In this document: piece after piece, positions 15,117-19,712 of the stretch
Numbering within the stretch: position 1 is the first letter of the stretch
Layout of the letters: each line of letters starts with the position of its first letter
Translations under genes and position numbers: made by a program
Notes under the pieces: generated by a model
Database searches by the model: none
What the model was told of the DNA's origin: nothing
The model's input: the letters and a program-made list of their open reading frames with translations, nothing else
NCBI GenBank assembly: GCA_910578815.1
Contig: CAJTSE010000033.1
Coordinates: forward strand, 1-19,712
DNA length: 19,712 nt
Direction of reading: 5' to 3'
Source: an uncultured Acetatifactor sp.
GTDB lineage: Bacteria > Bacillota > Clostridia > Lachnospirales > Lachnospiraceae

Positions 15117-16250
15117 TTACTCAAACACCTTCTGCGCGAAGTTATAGAATCCAAGATACCAAATGTTAAAATCATGGCCGCCGCTAAGCTCCTGCCACAT
15201 ATAGTTCTCTCCGTCCACAAATCTGTCGCTTAACTGAGAAAGCTCCTTTGCCGCTGCAGAAGAACTCTGATAAGCTATGGTATCATTGATTCCGCATATA
15301 TTGTAAAAATATTTAATATCCTCATCAGGAAATACTTCGTCTATCGTCTTAACAATATCGGCCCCCGCATATGAAGTTGGCGCCGCGGAAAATGCCCCGA
15401 AATAACTTATTATGTCCAGGCATTCGCACATGCCGATATTAATCGTCTGCATACCGCCCATAGACAGACCCGCCATGGCTCTGTGTTCTCTGTATGCCTT
15501 CATATCATAATCATCTTCATCAGAGCGCCCATACGTCGCATAATTGCTTTCAATATAGGGAATCAGATCATTTCGCAGCTCCTGCCCAAACACATAAAAG
15601 GCATTGTAATCAGAACTTTTATTTGCAAAATCCGCACCCGAACGTCCGTTAGGGGTCACCACAATAAACGGCTCAATATCTCCGTTATAGATGAGGTTGT
15701 CCATGATGTGCTTTACCTTGGAGCCGTTGCCGGTCATGCCCCACTCATTTTCATCCCCGCCGATGCCGTGCATTAAATAAAGAACATTATACTGTTTTTC
15801 TTCATCATAACCATACGGAAGATAAACGTTGGCATATTTTTCAATTTCAGAGCCGTCTCCAAAATAGTCATGGGTTATATAAGAAATCTTTTCAATGCTT
15901 CCAGCTTCCTGAAATCTCTGCGCACTGTACTTTGGCGGAATGACTTCGCTGATTTCCGCCGTCGGCGTTCTCTCACCCGTCTGTGGATCCGGGGAAGGAT
16001 CCGCCTCCTGCTCCATTGACGCAGTCTCCTGCCGGATTGCCTCCGCAATCATATCCTCCTGTGTATTATCCTGCATACTTTCACCCTCCGCTTTTTCCTG
16101 TCCCTGCGAATCCGTGCCCTCTGTGGATTCCGGTGAGCTTTCACTGTTACTTAAGCCGCCCTCCGCCGGTTTCGGCCCTGACTGACAGCCGGCAGCGGCC
16201 AGCAGCAGCGTCGTCAGCAAAAGGGATACCGCAAATTTTTTACCGTTCAT
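15117..16250 (-). CDS. Lipoprotein esterase, CE1/feruloyl-acetyl esterase-like
   Basis: This 377-residue secreted lipoprotein has a signal peptide ending in the lipobox AAGC (Cys22), then a Ser/Glu/Gln-rich linker to about 100, then an alpha/beta-hydrolase domain (about 110-377). HGIGGDENEW (161-170) is the oxyanion-loop type of CE1 esterases. The nucleophile Ser263 lies in GLSMGG (261-266). GGHDFNIW (357-364) supplies His359, and Asp323 is a candidate acid. This layout matches enterochelin-esterase/feruloyl-acetyl xylan esterase relatives that remove acetyl or feruloyl groups from plant polysaccharides, which would fit a cell that takes up plant sugars. The exact substrate is not shown. GGAGG lies 9 bases before the ATG, and a good promoter lies at 16279-16307. 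Confidence 0.9.
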   Translation of the reverse strand: MNGKKFAVSLLLTTLLLAAAGCQSGPKPAEGGLSNSESSPESTEGTDSQGQEKAEGESMQDNTQEDMIAEAIRQETASMEQEADPSPDPQTGERTPTAEISEVIPPKYSAQRFQEAGSIEKISYITHDYFGDGSEIEKYANVYLPYGYDEEKQYNVLYLMHGIGGDENEWGMTGNGSKVKHIMDNLIYNGDIEPFIVVTPNGRSGADFANKSSDYNAFYVFGQELRNDLIPYIESNYATYGRSDEDDYDMKAYREHRAMAGLSMGGMQTINIGMCECLDIISYFGAFSAAPTSYAGADIVKTIDEVFPDEDIKYFYNICGINDTIAYQSSSAAAKELSQLSDRFVDGENYMWQELSGGHDFNIWYLGFYNFAQKVFE

Positions 16251-16278
16251 ATGTCTCTACCTCCATTCTCCAGGTCAT

Positions 16279-16307
16279 ATTATACAAAATAACCCCGCAA
16301 ATTACAA
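16279..16307 (-). promoter_or_regulatory. Promoter for the esterase transcript
   Basis: On the minus strand TTGTAA (16307-16302) and the perfect TATAAT (16284-16279) lie 17 bases apart. Transcription should begin near 16272, about 22 bases before the esterase ATG. The next two genes may share this transcript, since they begin 20 and 72 bases after the preceding stops. Confidence 0.7.
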
Positions 16308-16341
16308 TAAGGACACTCCTGCCAGTTTACACGGAAAACAA

Positions 16342-16382
16342 AAGCGCCGCTTCATCATCTGCTTCGATGACTTTGCGGTGCC
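16342..16382 (-). terminator. Terminator of the coiled-coil protein gene
   Basis: On the minus strand GCACCGC (16381-16375) pairs with GCGGCGC (16350-16344) with one mismatch, and TCATC pairs with GATGA within the hairpin around a GAAGCA-type loop. CTTTTGTTTTCC follows, a reasonable U tract. It lies about 30 bases past the stop of the 16412-17704 gene and before the esterase promoter, so the two transcripts are separated. Confidence 0.55.
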
Positions 16383-16411
16383 TTCGCTTGATATGTTTCT
16401 TATTTGCCTTT

Positions 16412-17704
16412 TCAGAATATCACAGCCTGCTCTTCCATGTCCTTCTCGCCCTGCGGCTGTGCTGCGTTTATCTGCCCTTCCCTTACTTGCTCTTCCTTTA
16501 TCTGCTCTTCCTCCTGCAGCTGCTCTTCTTTTTCTTCCTCGTCCTCCGTCAGCGTCCTGTCTACATCATTTCTCTGATCTATCAGATCCTTCACTTCCTC
16601 CGCCAGCGCCTGAGATGCTTCATCCAGCCTGCCCTGTCTTGCCTCGCCAAGAGCAGCGGCGGCAGCGGACTGTGCCATGCCGTCTTTCGTTCTCTGCAAA
16701 TCCCTTAAGGGGCTATTTGCCATATGCTGTAGTCTAATATCCCTGGTATCGCGCAGAACCTCCAGCCCAAGGCTCCTGAAATCCCTCACATCCTCCAGGC
16801 TCTTCCCAATTCCGCTCTGAAAATCTTCCATCATCTCCGTGATTTGCTCATCCGTAAAGGCTTCCGGATCGTCCAGCGCCGCTTTTATGTCTGCGCATTT
16901 TTGCAGAACGCTGCGGGTTATGGAATCAGCCGTATCAACATACCAGCTTCCGGACGCCTTCAGATTGTCCATCATTTCCTCCACACGCCACTCCCGATTC
17001 ATGGATGAGGACATAAAATGCGCCGTCGAATTTTTGATTACATCGCCCACGGAATTCCCTGCAGGGGATGCGCCTGCGTCGCCGCCGGCTTCCAACCCTT
17101 CGCCGCCTTCCCGCTGTTCCTCCGCCTTTTCCGCTTCCTCCATGGTCTTCAGCAGCGTTGCCAGCTCCCGGTTGTTATTGTCGATCTCATCCTGATACCC
17201 GGCCGACTTCATAGCCATCTGCCGGGCTTCCGCCGCCAGCCTCTGACTTTCCTCCGCCTGAAGCTGCTTCTGGTCCTCCAGAGCCGCTTTCAGCTTCTCC
17301 CGTTCCTCGACGGTTTCATTTATCATCGCCAAATTAGCAGAACTTACATTGCTTCTGTCAAACCCGGTATAAGAAGTATTATATCCCTCTATCTGCTTTT
17401 CGATTTCATTCAGATTCTCGCGGCAGCTGTCCCTGATTTCCTTAGACAGCCGCATCTGCTCCTGCTGGCGAAGCAGTTTTCTCTCTCCCCTGACGCTCTG
17501 TGAATTCCCGGCATCCGTTTCTGCCTGCACCGTCTGCTGCCTGCTTAAACTCCTTCCCTTCTGGGAAATCGTCACCCTGCACTCAGGGCCGAACATATTG
17601 TTAGTCTCTGTCTTAACCTGATTTACGCCTGAAACGCCGTTTCTCTGAATGCCCCTTTCTGCCGCCAGGCCTGCGGCATTGACTGTAATTGCCTTCACCT
17701 GCAT
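16412..17704 (-). CDS. Cytoplasmic coiled-coil protein of unknown function
   Basis: I do not recognise this 430-residue protein. It lacks a signal peptide and membrane helices. A Gln/Glu/Arg-rich coiled-coil region runs from about 73 to 190, followed by a Gly/Ala/Glu-rich linker (about 195-218), a second helical region (about 220-345) with conserved-looking SSSMNREWRVEEMMDNLKAS, and a highly acidic tail (about 385-425; repeats of Glu-Glu-Gln/Lys). The shape suggests a structural or tether protein; the function is unknown. GGAGG lies 9 bases before the ATG. It follows the small cysteine-rich gene after 170 bases and ends at a terminator. A lone -10-like TATAAT (17778-17773) has no matching -35, so read-through from 18167 is possible. 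Confidence 0.85.
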   Translation of the reverse strand: MQVKAITVNAAGLAAERGIQRNGVSGVNQVKTETNNMFGPECRVTISQKGRSLSRQQTVQAETDAGNSQSVRGERKLLRQQEQMRLSKEIRDSCRENLNEIEKQIEGYNTSYTGFDRSNVSSANLAMINETVEEREKLKAALEDQKQLQAEESQRLAAEARQMAMKSAGYQDEIDNNNRELATLLKTMEEAEKAEEQREGGEGLEAGGDAGASPAGNSVGDVIKNSTAHFMSSSMNREWRVEEMMDNLKASGSWYVDTADSITRSVLQKCADIKAALDDPEAFTDEQITEMMEDFQSGIGKSLEDVRDFRSLGLEVLRDTRDIRLQHMANSPLRDLQRTKDGMAQSAAAAALGEARQGRLDEASQALAEEVKDLIDQRNDVDRTLTEDEEEKEEQLQEEEQIKEEQVREGQINAAQPQGEKDMEEQAVIF

Positions 17705-17874
17705 ACTTTACTTCCTCCATTCCATTGAGTCTTACTGCAATTCCTTTTGCTCGGTATACATATTCTTCTTATATTATATCGGCTGATCTCCCGTATTTCC
17801 TAAGCTGTCATCCCGTTGTATCGCAATAGCGCCTTTCTTATGCCTGCTAATACTTACCACTTATCTTTACCCAT

Positions 17875-18087
17875 TCAAATCCGCATTGATATGAACTTTG
17901 TCTCATTAAGCATTTCCACAAAGACCTCTTCATCCACATCCGAAATTTTACAGTCCCCAAGCTCTTCCAGACACCGGTATAATATTTCCCTGTGCCCCTT
18001 TTCCGCCAGGCATTCCAACATTTCCGGACCGGAGGCAGCATCCTTGATCATTTTGCACTCTTCGTCCCTTGGACAGGCTGTTTCCAT
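17875..18087 (-). CDS. Small cysteine-rich acidic protein, unknown
   Basis: This 70-residue protein has five Cys residues (5, 11, 26, 39, 46) and many Glu and Asp; it has no membrane helix or signal peptide. The Cys spacing does not form a CxxC pair, so a metal site is uncertain. No family is recognised. The case for a real gene rests on an excellent promoter at 18139-18167, about 45 bases ahead of the presumed start. GGA lies 5 bases before the ATG, so the ribosome site is weak. A shorter overlapping frame (17847-18041) reads as basic, Trp-rich sequence and is less convincing. The interval between the two bigger genes would otherwise be 530 bases without a gene. Confidence 0.55.
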   Translation of the reverse strand: METACPRDEECKMIKDAASGPEMLECLAEKGHREILYRCLEELGDCKISDVDEEVFVEMLNETKFISMRI

Positions 18088-18138
18088 TTTTCCGTATCAC
18101 ATCTCATACCATTTGCAAATCCCGCTGTCTGATACCCC

Positions 18139-18167
18139 ATGATAGCATATGGATCCATTTATGTCAA
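18139..18167 (-). promoter_or_regulatory. Near-consensus promoter for the small cysteine-rich gene
   Basis: On the minus strand a perfect TTGACA (18167-18162) and TATCAT (18144-18139, five of six) are exactly 17 bases apart. Transcription would begin near 18132. It lies just past the terminator of the sigma/anti-sigma pair. The -35 lies inside GTCAATTTTGAC, a small palindrome that might be a regulatory site. Confidence 0.75.
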
Positions 18168-18182
18168 TTTTGACCAAAAGCG

Positions 18183-18212
18183 AATCCGCTTACCCTTTAC
18201 AGTAAGCGGATT
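18183..18212 (-). terminator. Terminator of the sigma/anti-sigma operon
   Basis: A perfect 11-bp stem AATCCGCTTAC/GTAAGCGGATT (18183-18193 with 18202-18212) has an 8-base loop. On the minus strand CGCTTTTGG follows, a modest U tract. It lies 24 bases past the stop of the anti-sigma gene, as expected for an intrinsic terminator. Confidence 0.75.
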
Positions 18213-18236
18213 AAAGCAATTAATGTAAAAATATGA

Positions 18237-19097
18237 TTAATCTTCTAATGTTTCAATCACAAACTCCACATTTCCGGCAGCTCCAGCGGCAATGCTGTAC
18301 TTGGGAAAGCACACAACTACCTTGCCATCCTCTCGAACATAGAAATCGGTGCTTTCATCCACTGTAGTAAATCCTCCTTCGTCAGGCGCAAAAAATAAGG
18401 TGGAGCCATCGGTGCTTTTACTCTCATCAATCTGCCTTTGAATGGAGGCATTGCAGACGGAAACCCAATCTTCGCCCAGAAAATCACCCAACACCAATTC
18501 GCGATTCCTGGCAAAATCCAAATTATAGTAATAGCGCTCTTCCTGGGAAGTTACCCAGCCCTCAGCAAAATACATGATAAAAGAAACCCGTTCTTCTGTC
18601 TGACTCATAATTTCATAATGAATGATAACATCCATTTCCCGACTGCCCCACTCGTCCTCGGTACCGCCAGTGGCAAAAAATGCTTCACGGTATTCATCCC
18701 AGTCCCGCTGTGCCTTGGCCAGATGTCGGTCAACCTTCTCTTGAATAGCAGTATTCACTTTCTCAGCCAACATGCTCTCAGCCTCCACCTCAGGGACAGA
18801 AATGCTATAATCAATACTGTCTTCGGTTTTGTCGTAATTCGCAAAGGTCAGCACCCGGAATAACCCTCCCAGCACCGGTACATTTGCAGCAGCCTTGGCC
18901 AGAACAGGCGACAGATTCAGTCCTGCCAGCATCACGCAGAAACAGGCTGCAATCGCCGTCCAGCGACGAATCCTCCGGTTGCGGCGGCTTTGATATTGAG
19001 CCTTACCGTTCCGAATACCCGTAAGAACACGGTCTGACAGCTGTGGGGGAATTGTTGTGTTGTCATAAAGTTCCTTGGCATGTTTGAATTCATTCAT
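18237..19097 (-). CDS. RsiV-like anti-sigma factor with DUF3298-type outer domain
   Basis: This 286-residue protein has a cytoplasmic N-terminal part (1-45) that includes a basic stretch (QSRRNRRIRR), one membrane helix (about 46-64), and a large outer domain with the YYNLDF...LVLGDFLG pattern (about 185-215) typical of DUF3298. This matches RsiV, which holds SigV inactive in Bacillus and releases it after lysozyme binding and two-step proteolysis. SPVLAKAAA (63-71) may be a signal-peptidase site. Its ATG overlaps the sigma factor stop as ATGA (19097-19094). The signal for this particular protein is not known. Confidence 0.85.
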   Translation of the reverse strand: MNEFKHAKELYDNTTIPPQLSDRVLTGIRNGKAQYQSRRNRRIRRWTAIAACFCVMLAGLNLSPVLAKAAANVPVLGGLFRVLTFANYDKTEDSIDYSISVPEVEAESMLAEKVNTAIQEKVDRHLAKAQRDWDEYREAFFATGGTEDEWGSREMDVIIHYEIMSQTEERVSFIMYFAEGWVTSQEERYYYNLDFARNRELVLGDFLGEDWVSVCNASIQRQIDESKSTDGSTLFFAPDEGGFTTVDESTDFYVREDGKVVVCFPKYSIAAGAAGNVEFVIETLED

Positions 19098-19570
19098 ATA
19101 ATTTCTCCTTCCATTTGAATGCGTAGTTTCTTCAAACCGGCATATAAACGACTTTTCACTGTACTCAAATTCTGCCCTGTAATCCGACTGATATCTTTCA
19201 GGGGCAGTTCTTCATAAAACCGCAGTTTGATAACCGTCCCCACTTCCGGCGGCAGTGCTTCTACCCTCCGGGCCAATGTATCGTCTGCAGGCTCCGGATC
19301 TTCCTGGGAAAGTTCCAGGTTCTCAGGCAGCGGAACCACTCTCGCCCGCTGGCGAAAGGCGTCATTACAGGTATTCAGCAGAATGCGGTAAAACCAGGAA
19401 CGGACTGCTCCGGTATCCCGAAGGCTGCCCTGCCGCTCCAGAGCGCGGCAGACAGCGGTTTGAACAGCGTCCAAAGCCTCGTCAGTGTTTTTCAAAATAC
19501 TGTAGGCCAGCCGATAAAATCCAGCTTGATTTTCAATAAGATACTGTGTCAAAATTTCTTGTTTCGTCAC
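19094..19570 (-). CDS. ECF sigma factor, SigV-like
   Basis: This 158-residue protein has region 2 at about 11-77 (FYRLAYSILKNTDEALDAVQ and SWFYRILLNTC) and region 4 at about 109-152 (LPPEVGTVIKLRFYEELPLKDISRITGQNLSTVKSRL, helix-turn-helix). The length is usual for group 4 sigma factors. The start is the GTG at 19570; the earlier ATG (ATCGATGTG) is out of frame, and AAAGGAA lies 7 bases before the GTG. It directs RNA polymerase to stress promoters and is held by the anti-sigma protein encoded by the overlapping next gene. Targets are not visible here. Confidence 0.93.
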   Translation of the reverse strand: MTKQEILTQYLIENQAGFYRLAYSILKNTDEALDAVQTAVCRALERQGSLRDTGAVRSWFYRILLNTCNDAFRQRARVVPLPENLELSQEDPEPADDTLARRVEALPPEVGTVIKLRFYEELPLKDISRITGQNLSTVKSRLYAGLKKLRIQMEGEII

Positions 19571-19585
19571 ATCGATGTTCCTTTC

Positions 19586-19613
19586 TGCTCGTTTCTAAGG
19601 ATCCTAAGTTTCA
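19586..19613 (-). promoter_or_regulatory. Possible ECF-type autoregulatory promoter
   Basis: On the minus strand TGAAAC (19613-19608) and CGAGC (19591-19587) are 16 bases apart, close to the TGAAAC/CGTC pattern of ECF promoters. However, transcription would then begin near 19579, within the ribosome site of the sigma gene (AAAGGAA, 19584-19578), which would leave almost no leader. It is therefore doubtful. Confidence 0.25.
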
Positions 19614-19642
19614 ACGCCGCTCCTCCCGGCCAGAGAAAAGCA

Positions 19643-19683
19643 CCGTTTGTATAATAGGTAAACGGTAGATAGTGGGTACCTAT
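19643..19683. repeat. Overlapping inverted repeats near the right edge
   Basis: CCGTTT...AAACGG (19643-19665) surrounds TATAAT on the plus strand, and ATAGGTA (19654-19660) is inverted as TACCTAT (19677-19683). The region lies upstream of the sigma gene and may hold a plus-strand promoter for a gene beyond the edge, but no good -35 is visible. Confidence 0.3.
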
Positions 19684-19712
19684 ACAAAACTGGAGCAAAC
19701 CTGTATGATAGA

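Noticed and set aside
17773..17778. TATAAT before the coiled-coil gene as a full promoter
   Set aside because: No acceptable -35 hexamer lies 15-19 bases upstream, so I do not list it as a promoter.
17847..18041. 64-residue minus-strand frame overlapping the small cysteine-rich gene
   Set aside because: Its composition (many Trp, Arg, Lys and Cys) looks like a frame shadow, and the other frame starts nearer to the strong promoter.
1..19712. CRISPR arrays, insertion sequences, prophage or integrase genes
   Set aside because: No regularly spaced repeats, transposase or integrase motifs, or target-site duplications were visible; the tRNA-Glu could be an integration site in principle, but no att repeat is seen.

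Overview
This 19.7 kb window looks like a chromosome segment of an anaerobic Firmicute, most likely a Lachnospiraceae-type Clostridium relative. The signs are moderate GC, strong AGGAGG-type ribosome sites, a FeoA-FeoB fusion, Lpl/Ytc-type sugar ABC permeases and a SigV/RsiV-like pair. Every gene I can support is on the minus strand, so the window reads from right to left.

Right end (19712 to 18183): an ECF sigma factor and its membrane anti-sigma factor overlap by 4 bases and end at a hairpin terminator. Next (18167 to 16342): a near-consensus promoter leads into a 70-residue cysteine-rich small protein, followed by a 430-residue coiled-coil cytoplasmic protein of unknown function and a terminator. 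Middle (16307 to 12214): a good promoter precedes a lipoprotein esterase, a VanZ-like small membrane protein and a FeoA-FeoB fusion for ferrous iron uptake.

Left two thirds (12159 to 195): a 12-gene carbohydrate-uptake operon with its own promoter, an operator-like dyad and a leader hairpin. The order is an ECF S-component-like membrane protein, permease LplB-like, permease LplC-like, a large lipoprotein solute-binding protein, two 4-helix membrane proteins, a MsmK/UgpC-type ATPase, two more 4-helix membrane proteins, an LplD-like GH4 glycosidase with a CHEV motif, an AEC-family carrier and a second MsmK/UgpC-type ATPase. Most junctions overlap or are under 40 bases. The longer ones flank the binding-protein gene and contain hairpins, which suggests its expression is set separately. 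The expected working model is that the binding protein captures an oligosaccharide, the LplBC-type permeases and an ATPase import it, and the GH4 enzyme cleaves it in the cytoplasm. LplD relatives point to an alpha-linked uronide, but this is inference. The four small membrane proteins are the least explained part and the best candidate for an undescribed system.

Far left: a tRNA-Glu (TTC), cut by the window edge, with its own extended -10 promoter.
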